64,000 bases of DNA from Coptis chinensis (lineage: Eukaryota > Streptophyta > Magnoliopsida > Ranunculales > Ranunculaceae), in contig CM027385.1 of NCBI GenBank assembly GCA_015680905.1, positions 19,536,501 to 19,600,500 on the forward strand, written 5' to 3'. The position numbers and the translations under genes are program-made. Below are positions 10,901-22,599 of this stretch, piece after piece. How positions within the stretch are numbered: position 1 is the first letter of the stretch; every line of letters starts with the position of its first letter. The notes under the pieces were generated by a model. That model was not told the DNA's origin and made no database searches. It saw nothing but the letters and a program-made list of their open reading frames with translations.

Positions 10901-12343
10901 ATAGTATCTCATGACAAGAAAATCGAACAAAAATAAAATAAAATAGATGCGTACCTGAACCTGTGCTGAAATATAAAGCTAAAGAATTCGGTGAGTTGAT
11001 GATTCTTGAGCTTTTTATATTTCCAACTGTGAATAGCTTTCTCCAAATCCAATTCAAACAATGATAGAGGACTTAGGATAGTCCAACATAACCCAGTTCG
11101 TGCAAGGAAAAAGAGGGAGAGTGCGATAGATTTTGGAATTCGAGTTAAGATAGGAGTTGAAATCTACCCAGCGTCAGGAAGCTGTAGCTTCACGATTAGG
11201 ACTAGTAACGACGTGGAGCACTTCTGAAAGTTTTCCTATAAAGCTATATTTTGTAGCGTCTCTTGCGTTCACTACATCAACACTTTCTACATCTCTGTAT
11301 TCTCTATCCCATCACCACAAAATGTTCGGGAAGGAGCTTTAAGTATCAAGAGCTCGGAGAATTAATCTATTTTTAGTCGTTATGGTATAGTATATGGAAG
11401 AGTTTACATAGATGTTAATTTTATTTTCTACTGTCATGGGATTAGTTGTTTTTAATTTCTTAAAATATCAATAGTTTATGGAGTGAATGATTAGTTTTTA
11501 TGAATAAGAATGAAATTGATATGAGCTTTGAAGTATATGCGCGACACATATATATATGTTAAGTTGTGCTTTAGTAAGGTGGAATTCTTCTCCATTACGG
11601 ACTAGATCTATATTCCTGACCAGTAAGTTAGAATCCCACTTTGTTTTAAATCCCAATCCTAAAAAAACTCTCTAAAATCGATTTTGGGCCTTAAAACTCA
11701 AAAAAAAAGCCCAACAACCAAAAAATAAAAAAACCGACTTCATCTTCTTCCAGCCGCACCCTTCCGCACTTTTACTTTTTCTTCTTCTTCCAGACACACA
11801 AATAGCCGCACCCACCACGAGTTGCACACTTCCAGCCGCCCCCACCACAAGTTGGACACCTCCAGACACACTTCCAGCCGCACCCACCGCAACCCGCAAC
11901 TTCCAGCCGATCAGACGCACTTCTAGTCGTGTTCAACACTTGCTCACCGGCAAGATCGACCGCCGGTCAAGCATAATGGGACGTCCTGATTCCCCACGAT
12001 GAATGTATCACCGCTCAGCTTCGATTCTGGGTGGCTGAAATTCGCGATTTGAATTAATTTTCAGTTTGTTTTTTTTTTTTTTGTTGGTTGTTGATTGAGG
12101 AGAATGGGAAAAAACGTGAAGGTATTAATGGGTGTTGAATTGTGAAGAAGGAAGGGTGTCTGCAGTTAGGCTTGAAAAAAAAAAAAAAATTCAGAGAAAC
12201 AAGTTTTTTTGTACAGGACGAATTTTTGGGTTTACTGAGCAACTGTTTGCAGTAGTGTTCCAGTAGTGTTGTTGTGTTATTTTACCCTCTGTTTGGCCAT
12301 CTCCATTACGACAGCTCTAGGATAAGTTCGCAAACAGTCGAAT
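10901..12343 (+). other. Element A noncoding interior with a short C-rich repeat
   Basis: No gene is supported. 11745-11935 holds imperfect repeats of about 40 bp built on 'ttccagccgcacccacc'. 12060-12082 and 12176-12188 are homopolymer tracts. Confidence 0.5.
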
Positions 12344-12589
12344 ATGACGACCGAACGAAAGATTCACGCCGAACTCTGTTATGGAGAGTTGTTTGACAAC
12401 AATGCCATGAACGGAGTTTTTAAAGAAGAATGCGAAACTCGGGGTTGGGACTGTCTCTTTTATTCTAATGGAGACAAATGTCCTGAAGATATATTGTTTG
12501 ATGCTTTTACGACTACAGAATCGATTATGAGTAGGCGAGTAGGAAAATGGAGTTGTATTGGGATAATGAATCCGAGCTTATTATTATAA
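12344..12589 (+). pseudogene. Remnant of the Athila-type ORF in the env-like position
   Basis: 81 codons from ATG (ATGACGACC) to TAA. The pattern of a Phe-rich N-terminus, a GW pair (TRGWDCLF) and then an Asp/Phe-rich segment resembles the start of the 'putative plant transposon protein' domain of Athila elements. Its position after the post-pol block fits, and element B carries a longer version at 480-1352. Only the N-terminal part remains. It could also be a chance ORF. Confidence 0.35.
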
Positions 12590-12754
12590 CTGATTTTCTG
12601 GAAGAAAAATTTGGACTCAGCTCACAGTTCCACATTTTCTTAATAACTATTTATGATCACTTATATACTTGATTGTCTATTATGGTTTTATCACTCTTAT
12701 TTATAGGCAGAGACAAATCTTGTATTCCGTGCAACAATGAAACTATTATTTTAA

Positions 12755-12786
<32 letters not shown>

Positions 12787-13857
12787 TGTTATCCATTGTT
12801 TAAAATTTTCAGTCGTGTAATTTGTACATGTGACTCTTACATTCTACCTCCACTTTTTTTGGAGACGTATAACTCTATAGACATGCACATGACAAATATT
12901 TAGTCGTTGTAGTAATTTTAATCCTCACGAATCATTACTTCTATTTCTTTTGTTAAGGATATAAATTCTACAGATTTTAGCTGATGTAATTTTGCACGCA
13001 TTTAAGGTAATATCCCTCCTTCTCTGATTATTTCAATTATGGTAAGCTTTAAGTTATTTTATTTAGTCATTGAGGACATTGCCTAATTTAGTTAGGGGGG
13101 TGAGAATTAAAATTTTGCAATATTTTAATTACAATATTTGGGAAGTTTATATGTGAATTATGGTGATTCTAGGTGAAAAGTATATTTTTATCGTTTAAAC
13201 TGGCTAATGAAATAGGAAATTATAAGTCATGACCAGGATTAGTAAGACTTTTAGACTAAGTTTCTATTACTAGAAATAGATCTCACTGATAAAAGTCTTA
13301 GTCTAAAGTAAGTTCATATAATACACCACTAGAGGAATTTCAAATGAAAGAGCAACTTAAACTTCTACCAAACTAGATGATTAGTACAGAGACTTGACCT
13401 GTAAGACTTGAGCCTTTCAATTTTAATTCCTTGGAGAGTCTTTACGTAAATCTGAGTCCAAGTTGACTCAACCATTTTTCAGTGCTTAAATTCGTTGTAT
13501 AGTCTCATTTATTCTTGATTTGGTCAATCACGAGGTGGCATCAACTGGGGAGATAGCCATTAGGTCTTGTAGTCTATTCAAAGCGGAATATCATACTGAT
13601 AAGTCAAGTAGTAACCCAATCAGCCTTTATCCCACCTAGTAGGATTATCATATTAACCACTTTTGAGCCTTATATATTAAACCTTTTATTCTTAAACCAA
13701 CCATCTTAAACCCAACTCGGATAAGGAGTATATCCCATATTATCGGCCTTATCCATATTTTCGAGGATTTCTAAAGACTAAAGAGAAAGCTAGAATGAAG
13801 AAGATTTTTGAAGGAAATTTTACTAAAGTCAAATGAAGAAAATCATTCCTTTTGCTC

Positions 13858-13890
<33 letters not shown>

Positions 13891-14778
13891 GAAAAAAAGA
13901 AATATAAATAATTGAGCAAAAGTAGTGATAGAGGTCAGGTGTTGCAGTCTACAAGTGAAGAAAATTTCCAAGAAGGTCAAAAAAAAAGCAAAAAGTCTTT
14001 AGTATATTCTCAGAAATTTTTTGAATCCTTTTTTACCCTTTTCTTGTTACTTTGTCCTAAGCCCCATTTTAATACCAGACTTATCACTAAAGTATGATAT
14101 GAAGTGTAGAATAGGTGAGAGGATGCTAAAGTGAAGGACCCGACACTTCAAATGTGATTGACATTCTTTCCATGAGACTTTATTTATATATTTGAAAATT
14201 TCCGTCTTTCTGACTAAATGTGTGGGATGTTCTATTTTTTTACTCATTTCCCTACATATGGAGGTAAAATAGAAAACTTATCTGAGAGAGATTTTCTTGT
14301 GAGTGTATGAAATGGTGAGATTTGAAGTCAAAATACTAATCCAAAGGTAAGGTAGAAATTCCGTTGCTTGGAAAAGAGAAAGAAATCAAAATGGTTAAAA
14401 TGAATAAGCTCTAGTTAGGATGATTAATGGAGTCTTTTCTATCTTTATGAATAGAACCTTAACCTAATGTTTTATGATCATGGGTGTGATAAGTAGTAAC
14501 CTTTTGATTTAGACATTTTAACTGAAAAAGTTGTTTTCTCTAGATTTCACCATAGTTCATATGTAAAATTGATTTTGTGGGTATATCAACTGAAAACCCT
14601 CACGAGGCTATAACTTCGTCCTTTAAGGGTAACTTAAAGGTTTAAGGCCTTGTTGCATATGGTAAATGCAACCCATGATGCCTCTTGAAAGTGAGTTAGT
14701 TTATTATTTAATTAGTATTGTTAGCTTTGAACACTTCTCTAGTATAACATATATTTGCTAAGAGACTAGCAAAATGCT
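12590..14778 (+). other. Element A 3' noncoding region
   Basis: Holds a (TTA)n microsatellite at 12757-12785, the 'attgaggacattgcc' and 'ttagttaggggggtg' motifs at 13070-13100, and a poly(A)-like tract at 13856-13880. A block at 14589-14680 (ctcacgaggctataa, ggtttaaggccttgttgca) is shared with element B at 29698-29790. No gene seen. Confidence 0.55.
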
Positions 14779-14790
14779 AGTTGGGGGTTG
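14779..14790 (+). promoter_or_regulatory. Polypurine tract region of element A
   Basis: 'agttgggggttg' directly precedes the 3' LTR and follows 'agcaaaatgct', the usual arrangement in this clade for plus-strand DNA priming. Confidence 0.6.
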
Positions 14791-16315
14791 TGATAAGTGC
14801 TCAAAAGTAATGATTTATAACCCCAATTATGTGTATGTTAGTCTCCATTTTATATTTAAATATTCTAATATGATGCAATTTGAGTTTTTGCAGGTCAAAG
14901 AACCTAAATGTGAAATATGGAGGAAAAGAAGTCAAACAAGTCAAAAAGGAGTCACTTTGGAATTAACTAAAGGCCTAGGGCAAAAATGTCATATTTGTCT
15001 CCATAAGTGCCAAGCCTAATGGGACTCTAAAAGAGGATAATAATTGAGTTAGAAGAGTCTTCAATCTGATCTCAAAGCCTTAATTTCGACTTCATAGGAA
15101 GATGAGATTAACATGGAAAAGAAGTCAGAGTTTCACAAGAATTAGGAAACTGAAAAGCTATCGAGGAAGCAGCTACTTTAAATAGCCTGCAGAACAAAGT
15201 GGGCCACGTCCAACTTTGGCCCAACCGAATCCAACTTTATAAGGATTGCTTCTAGAAAGATTACAGAGAGTTTGACACCAAATAAACATGGGATTCGGAT
15301 CTTTATCCAGACGAGCATGTAAAGCCAATATATAAAGGCACAAAACCTGGAGTTTACAATCATCTAGGAAATTTAGTGTTTTGCATCTTAGATCTAGAAT
15401 TAAGAGAGAAAGTTCAGACCTTTTCACCATTAATAGTTATAAAGATTATTCCTTTTCATATTGTGTTAATAGCATAGTATGAGGAGCTAATCTCCCTTCT
15501 CTTGGGAGGGAGATGAAGCCTTTTCAGTATGTTTTAGTTTAGTTCTTCTTCTATCATGTTTTAGTTTAAATCCCTCATTGAGTTTCTTCTTATTCGTCCA
15601 TTGATCTAATGGCTCTGTGGAGGTTAGGAGGTCTTAGGGTAATCCAAGATTGTGTAGAGCCAAATACCACAAACCCTAGATTCTTTTCTTCTAGTTTTAG
15701 TGTTCTAGTGTGATGATTTGATTCTTTATGGCACCTCAATTAGTTGTATGGTTAATGCCACATGTGGATTTTCCATGGCACCTAGAGTTGTATATTGAAT
15801 GCCACTTAAAGCACAATTTGGTTAGATAGAAGATATCATTGGAGATTGAAGAAGTATTTAATGGAAAGATAGAAAGCACGTTGAAATCCACATATTATCA
15901 TCATGGTTATGAGCATCGGGTTTGTAGGTATGGTGAGTTTCTATTGGTGATTTTATATTAAGCATGATAGGTAGATCTATTAGACTAATTCTATGATTTT
16001 GGTGGATTCATCTCTCCCAAGATATTCTCTCTCTTGATTCATATTCATATATTTAATTTAGTTTATTTTATGCATAGTTTAAATCTCAAATCAAATCAAC
16101 CATATATTACTTATTACTTAGCCACATCTTTTACTTGCATCCATTAGAGTAATTTAGATTAGGAATTTCTATTACTATCAACTAGTTATTTAGAGTAGGA
16201 TTGATACCTTGCTAGCCACTATAGTAATCAATATATATTAGGCTAAGTAAGATTTGCAAAAGATACATAACACAAACAACGATACACAAATAATTACGTG
16301 TTGCGTGCTTTTTCA
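14791..16315 (+). repeat. 3' LTR of element A
   Basis: 1525 bp, TGATAAGTGC...CTTTTTCA, with TATA box at 15329-15336. It differs from the 5' LTR by scattered small changes, for example around 14944-14985 and 15155-15180. Confidence 0.95.
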
Positions 16316-16409
16316 CCCTATAATCCGTCTTTCCAGCTCTCTTTCTCCTGAAATTGACTTGATAACGCTTAAAGTAAGCCCTCGACTTTATGGGTTTAAT
16401 GAACACCAT
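16316..16409 (-). pseudogene. RPL5: RPL5 retrocopy, N-terminal part
   Basis: Minus-strand ATG at 16409 begins [20 protein letters not shown] and continues to KTDYR, the start of plant RPL5. It joins 4723-5514 once element A is removed. About 70 bp upstream (16410-16480) resembles a plant ribosomal-protein 5' untranslated leader and is probably part of the same captured copy. Confidence 0.93.
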
Positions 16410-16483
16410 GGTTAGGTTTTCGGATATGCTCTTTCTTCTACTACCGAAAAGAGAATGAGAGTGAGAGAAAACCAGTACAAGTT

Positions 16484-17050
16484 AAGTGTAGGAACACCCA
16501 GCGTCCCCAATTTCTTATGGCTGATCAGAATAAAATAGAACCATGGCAACAGACTGATATGTGTGGCACAGGAATATCTAGAAGTCAAAGACTCTATGAC
16601 GAGAGTTTTACAAGACCAGTTTATGTTCCCGATATGCCCAGTTCGTATCCTGCTGTTCCTGATGTTATTGAAATTGGGTCATCATTTTCTTCATGGAGAA
16701 AGCCAGCAAGTAGCTTAAACAAGACTGCAATAGCAGTTCAAGCACAACCCTGCTCTAATACCTCTTCCTAATTGAGTAGGAGTATTGAAACTTCAATCCA
16801 GAAAAATGGGTTTATTGAGGCTCAGCAGCATCTCACTAGCCATCCAAGATTAAACTCAAGTTTCGGAAATGAAATATCCTACTGAAATGCTTTTTTACAT
16901 GGATCACGGTTAGAATCTAACGCAATGCAAGATCGATCATCCTACTACTAAAACGTGACAACCTCGTTTTCACATTTCTGAACAAAGACACCAGAGTAGA
17001 CAATATCTCAAAAGTCAAAACATAGACAACACTCAAAAGGCACCAAGACT
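16484..17050 (+). pseudogene. Unidentified exon-like fragment in CACTA-1
   Basis: An ATG at 16517 opens 84 codons (MADQNKIEPWQQ...). After the stop the same frame continues with scattered stops but protein-like composition to about 17000. Its Ser/Pro-rich, well-mixed residues look like a decayed host exon, not repeat DNA. It abuts the RPL5 leader but points the opposite way. I do not recognise the family. Confidence 0.3.
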
Positions 17051-18979
17051 CAAAACAAGAAGCAGTTGAATACAATCAAGCTTGGGAAATTAAAGGTCTA
17101 TTATTCAGAACAACACTTCCATAGCTCCCTTCTTGTCTCCTATTAATCTATCAAAATGAACAAAAAAAAGGTCAATCAGCATTTAAAATGATTTGGGTAT
17201 CTTTTCTTTTAATCCTAATATATATTCAACAACTCCGATAGTTCAAGTTTTCAACAAAGTAAAAACCAGAAAGACCAACTATGTTTTACCAAATAACGAA
17301 TTTATCTTTCTTGCTTGATAGAAAAACAAATTTCTATTTCTTAACAAGTAGGTAGATTGCCAGTTAATTACCTTGTTCACAGAAGTAATGCCTTAGACAC
17401 TTCATAGTTTTTCAAGTATTGCCGACTTCTATGTTTTATGAAATAAAATTTATATCAGGCACTCTCCTCGTGAATGGCACTTCAAAATTTATGTTTAATT
17501 GATGAAAAATGTTCCCCTATACCACTTTCTTCAAATTTCTCACTGTTGTCTCATCCCTCCCCCCCCCCCCCCCAACCCACACACACACAATACATGCAAT
17601 GCATGCCCCAATAATTAATTCTGGCAAAACCACCACATACACAAAATCAAATAAGTTCTAAGTTATAATGACTATAATAGCACATATTTGTCTGAGACTG
17701 CAATACTTCTCTATAATTAGGACGTTTGCACTTATAATATTAAGCCTTATTTCAATTCCTATTAATCCTTTTTAGTGTATACCCACTCTTGCTCTAAGAA
17801 GATCTATGTCTGTGCAGCACTCTGGTGGGACAGCAAGAACCTTAGCTCAAGCTATTATAGAATGTTTAAGTAGTTACACTATTATAACATAATAACCACA
17901 ATGTATGTAGAAAGAAAAAACAAACAACAACAGCCAACAATAATAGGTTTGTTTCCTACAAGAACCTGTTAGATTCAACAGAAATTTTTACAACAATTGT
18001 TTAAGTAGTAGCACTAATATAACCAACCCGTGTAACAATCAAATAGGAACTCTAGCTTGCTCTAGACTTGGACACCACCTGGCACATGCTTAATAATAAA
18101 AACTGATATAAGTTATTTATGTGAATAGGTTTACATAGTCTTTACTAGTCTAGATCATCGTACATACTTATCATTATTGTACTTGATTTTAAACCACACT
18201 AAAACCATGTGATGCAACTTTCCTTTTTGCATAAATAATATAATGTAAGTATAAGCAGAGCAATACCTACTATCTTACACTATCAACTACCCGCAATCAA
18301 ATCTATGATCATCCTTGTGTCTCCTGGCTAAAACATGATCCAAGCTGTCAAAAGGGGGTTGTGAAATAAAACTCAATTCAAGTTACTGGTTACAGACTTA
18401 CAGGTCCCAACATAGCTTGTTTTGATAACGTACCCTCAATTATTCCAAAGACAGGTCTCCCTCACAATCTCCAACCAGTGCTCCTCCATGCTAGTACATC
18501 AAGACTGCCGTTCAAGGATCTGGTATTAGTTTTTTTTGACACTACTAGAGGTGCACAACTTCATTTTTTTTTTATTTGCTCTTCCCAAGTTTCTCTTTCT
18601 TTTTTCAACCAACCTACCTGCTTTCCTTTTGCTTGTTTACTCATTTGTGGTTGTCTTGCTTTCCCTGTTTTTTCACTTATTTATTTCTCCATTTGGTTCT
18701 ACTGCTTCTGTACTTCTCTTAACTTGGGTGTTCAATTCTATTTGGTGCAATCGGTTCAAATCATCAACAAAACAACTTCAAATTCAATATACTACAATTG
18801 TCTTCTTGTGTGTATATTAGACTTGAATGCAAACCAAACCAGGTTGCAGGGTATTGAGTTTATGTGGCCTTTCAATAATCTAAAATAAGTTTTACAACAT
18901 TATAGACCATTTCGAGCCATTTTAAGCACTTTCGAACCACAGATCTCCTGCATTTGGGAATTGTAATAGAAATTTAAGG
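17051..18979. other. CACTA-1 internal DNA, nothing recognised
   Basis: A/T-rich with a C15 run at 17559-17573 followed by a short (CA)n. The open frames around 18478-18888 are T-rich and have no recognisable motif. Confidence 0.5.
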
Positions 18980-19722
18980 ATGAAGTGCTTCTATCCCATT
19001 AAATTTTCATACAAGAGCAGGAAACTACGATCAGCACTGAATTTGAATAACAAGAGCAACTTAAGCAACTACTGGAGTTGGAAAATGCGGAATGAAAGAA
19101 TGTTTCAGAATAAGATAACTTATATTCCAAAATTGGTGAAATCAGTGACAGAGGATAGGAGGATTAAGTTGATGGCATTTGACATCAAGATGGAGAGAGG
19201 ACCAGAAACGCAACAGTTCATGGATACTTGGAATGTTGATGATAAAATCGAGAGGAAGCAACAGAAATTATGCAGTTAGAACAAAGTAGAAGTGGGTGTA
19301 AATAATCTCAACACAGATGGTACTCTTCAAGGGATGTTGGGTGGATGGGTAGCAGTCATTCACAATGAGGAAGAAGAAGTGGCTGCAGCAAGTCATGGAA
19401 AGGCCAGTAAGAAATCCATAGAGTTGATTGAGATGCAATCAGTGGAGCAGGGACTCAGTAAAGTACTAAGGCACATCATCAAAAAGATCAGGGTGCAAAC
19501 TGATTGGACCATGGTATTTTTCTTAACAAATGGAAATCAGAACATGTGGCAAGCAGAAAAGTTGATAAGGAGTATTGCGCATCTTAACTACTATAGATTC
19601 ACGACGTGAAATGTACCGAGGATATTCGCATAGTAGTGCCTCCATTCTCATGAGCTACTACTGTAACAACTTGTAACCCATTCTTTTGCTATTTATACAA
19701 ATTACCCTTTAGAAAAAAAAAA
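18980..19722 (+). mobile_element. LINE 3' fragment with RNase H-like domain and poly(A)
   Basis: 18980-19276 encodes a segment like the RT/zinc-binding to RNase H linker of plant LINEs (WKMRNERMFQNK, then IPKLVKSVTEDRRIKL). 19292-19606 encodes an RVT_3-type RNase H domain (NTDGTLQGMLGGWVAVI, GKASKKSIELIEMQSVEQGL, VQTDWTMVFFLTNG). The stop between the two and a changed frame show decay. The sequence ends in an A-rich tail at 19713-19722. The 5' portion is missing. Target duplications were not identified. Confidence 0.7.
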
Positions 19723-20119
19723 GTTTTAGTATGTGGTTTTATTAGTATTCACATCGGAAATTTTATCTAGTTGGCATCACAATTGTCAAGTGGTCTGCCA
19801 CTCTGACTTCTATTTGATATAAACAGTTTGATCAATTTATTCAATTACATTCTTAGGGTACAAAAAGGGAAGTTTATTGAAACCAGTGTATATCGGGTTC
19901 CTGACTTGAACTCTAAGCAACTACTTAAACACTATTTGGACTCAAAGTTGCAAGTACTTGATATTAAGCTCGAAACCACTTCCAGAACTAACAAAGTTGC
20001 CATGAAATCTAAGCTAACTACTTAAACAAATATTTGGACTCAATGGCTTAACAATATGCATCTAGGAAGGTTTTTTAACAGGGTGAAGATAACTACAGAC
20101 TCTAAGAGACCAGCTCAGA
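19723..20119. other. CACTA-1 spacer
   Basis: No recognisable gene. A 65-codon plus-strand frame at 19828 has no family resemblance. Confidence 0.4.
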
Positions 20120-21667
20120 TTATAAAGAAAAAAGAACATTCATAGACAAGAAACTAAGCATGTTTATGTACCTACATGATACCATTTGGGCAAAATTAGT
20201 CACCTTTTGCACAAGTCGTGTTTCCATGTCCGCATCTCGTGCATCCAACTGCCTCTTCATCTCATCTATTTCATGTCGCCTTTGCTCATCTTTCTCCTGT
20301 GCTTGCCTCTTAATCTCTTCAATCTCAAGTCGTCTTTCCTCCTCCTTCTCTTGTGCTACTCTTTTCATTTCAGCCAACTGGCTTCCCAGGTCATTCACAC
20401 GGTTGTCTGAAGATAGTCGAGAGCCAAAGTAGCTGGTTGGGGTTACACCTCGTCCTTTCAACCTCACACATCCATGTCGCTCTGGAGGCATCACTTCCCT
20501 ATAGATCTCATCTGAGAGAGGTAGCTGTGTCCCATGTTCATCTATACCTGCTAGGTCTTTCATTTTGTGCTTCGTATTCCAAAAAAAAAATTACACACAG
20601 GATATTAAATACAACCGAGTATGATATTTAAACTAAAGCTATTACTAAGATGAAACTGTTAACAATGTATTCTCTTGATTGATCATCAAGAGCGTCATGC
20701 GTTTGTGAACTTGTGTGAGTCCTCACAAAAATACCTCCTAGGGAAGGGAGTGCTCCAGCCTCCTGACTCTAACCAAATATAAAGAAATTTATTAATTGTT
20801 AATTACTAGTCAAATTCAATGCCGCAGTAGGAAAATAAAAATAATAAGCATATGTACCATTATCTCTTCAAACTGGGGAAAACTTATTCTTCCAACAGCA
20901 TGTTTCGCTATTTGCTTAGCACGGTTAGCCCTGTTACGTTTAGAAATTGCCTACACAAAAAGATCTCCTAGTTAGTATTGTACCCTGTAAAAATATTTAA
21001 GTTAAACATTACACTTTTTCTTACTTGATGCTCCGGAGTATCCCAAAACTCCATAAGTTGAACCCACTCCTGTTGCGATAGTTTCTCTAGCCTATGGCTT
21101 ATACGCTCTTCATATGTGGCATAACGGGTATAAAAGTTCCTTTTCCATTTACTCTTTTTGTTTCTGAATTCGTCCCTGGAAATCAGAGCCAAAGTGGACT
21201 CCTTCCGGGTCTCATCAAGTTCCCATTTATTCTAAAACAAGAGACAAAAAGATCTACTAAGAAATGAAATGGACAGTTTTTTTAAATTAGTGCAAGTGTG
21301 TGCAGATCCGAATGTCCATACCTTAATGTTATCCCATAACCACTTTTTGTCGCCTACATCTTGGAGCTCCCAATTTTTTGTCCAATCAAATCGACGTGAC
21401 GTTGCCATTAATACTCCAAGAGATTCAGAGAACAAGCTTGGATGTTTTCGAGGTCCCACTAGTTGTCTGCCTTTCCATACCAATTCCAACTTTGAGCCAT
21501 TTGGTTGGTCAAATACCTTAGGAAGGGTAAAAGTGCCCCTAACCCACTTTCCAGGTGTACACAAGCCCAAAGCTTCATTAATTAAAAATCATACAATAAT
21601 GAACTAGAATGTTTAGTTAAACTTACGCTCTCGTCACCATTAGGATCCTCTCAAAATCGTTTGACCA
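20120..21667 (-). pseudogene. TNP1/Transposase_24-like gene of CACTA-1
   Basis: This is the second gene of the CACTA element, expected to bind subterminal repeats and assist TNP2. Minus-strand exons: a start exon at 21667 (MVKR, then TGA in frame), 21570-21320 (GKWVRGTFTLPKVFDQPNGS, ending at a GT donor), about 21235-21025 (FRNKKSKWKRNFYTRYATYE, then EFWDTPEHQ), about 20950-20860 (NRAKQIAKH), about 20775-20690 and 20563-20120. The last exon carries a long Glu/Lys/Arg coiled coil (KRVAQEKEEERRLEIEEIKR). Exon order matches CACTA-2 at 36706-38252. The TGA in the first exon kills it. Confidence 0.8.
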
Positions 21668-22599
21668 TTGCACCTATCTAAATCGTCACATAAAGCAATT
21701 CATCAAGTAAATCCATCAAGGAAGACACTAGATAATAACCACTCCCAAAACATAAAAAAAAAATAGCACAAAAAATGAGCTTGTTCCCATAAAAAAAACA
21801 ACACAAAAAATGAGCTTGTTCCCACAAAAAAAACAGCACAAAAAACTACATATAATCATCATCACTGTCATTGTCTTCATCACAATCACTATCAATGTCT
21901 TCATCACAATCATTATCATTGATAAAGTCTTCATCACATTCGACACCGTCAATGATATCTTCATCAATAGTATCCGTAACAACTTCTACTCCATCAATCT
22001 CACTCCTAGTCCAACCGTTAATGTCGTGTGTGCTATCAACTATGTTATCCACATCTTGCTGCATGCAAGACGTGTTATCTTCAGTCGACTCAACTACTGA
22101 ACCCATATCACACAAGTCCCTTGGAAGCGTCGTCCAAATTATCTTGGAGATAAAAAACTTGTTCATCTTGAGATGCTAGAATAAACGGTTCATTCGTAGC
22201 TAAGGTTCGTGTAAAGTTCACAGTAGTGAACCCATATTTATCTATTTTCATTCCTGCGCGAGTCATAACATCCCACCAATCACACTTGAACAGAAGCACT
22301 CTATTCTCTTTGCAATAACGTAACTCAACTATGTCATTCAACACACCATAATAACCAACACTACCGGTCACTGGGTTCATGTCTTTCGCGCTCGCAAAGC
22401 TTGACGTTTCTGCCGATACAAAAACTCCCCTATTCTGAGTTTTCCTTCATGACTCACGAGCTTTTGTGTGAAATCTATATCCATTTGCAATACAACCCTT
22501 GAAACAAGAAGCAAATCGACTAGGACCATATGCTAAACTCTGAAGTTGCTCGCTAACCAACTCCCCATCCTTTTTCATTGCTGGACCTATTCAGATAAA

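Larger units (their letters stand above)
5515..16315 (+). mobile_element. Athila-like element A, pol-less gag-protease retrotransposon
   Basis: A complete 10.8-kb LTR element: 5' LTR 5515-7038, tRNA-Asp-type primer site 7040-7052, repeat-rich leader, one gag-protease ORF (8216-10732), about 4 kb of noncoding DNA, a G-rich polypurine tract, and 3' LTR 14791-16315. Flanks carry a perfect 5-bp duplication (CCCTA). No reverse transcriptase, RNase H or integrase motif exists on either strand inside it, so it must borrow pol from a relative. The LTRs differ by scattered substitutions and indels, so the insertion is not recent. A second copy of the family begins at 61842. It resembles the TR-GAG class of plant non-autonomous elements. 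Confidence 0.92.

Noticed and set aside
18478..18888. Two overlapping plus-strand frames of 94 and 136 codons
   Set aside because: Phe/Leu/Ser/Cys-rich, from T-rich DNA; the apparent membrane segments are a composition effect.
21810..22179. Plus-strand Ser/Ile/Thr-rich frames opposite the TNP2 C-terminus
   Set aside because: They are antisense shadows of the Asp/Glu-rich tail of the transposase.
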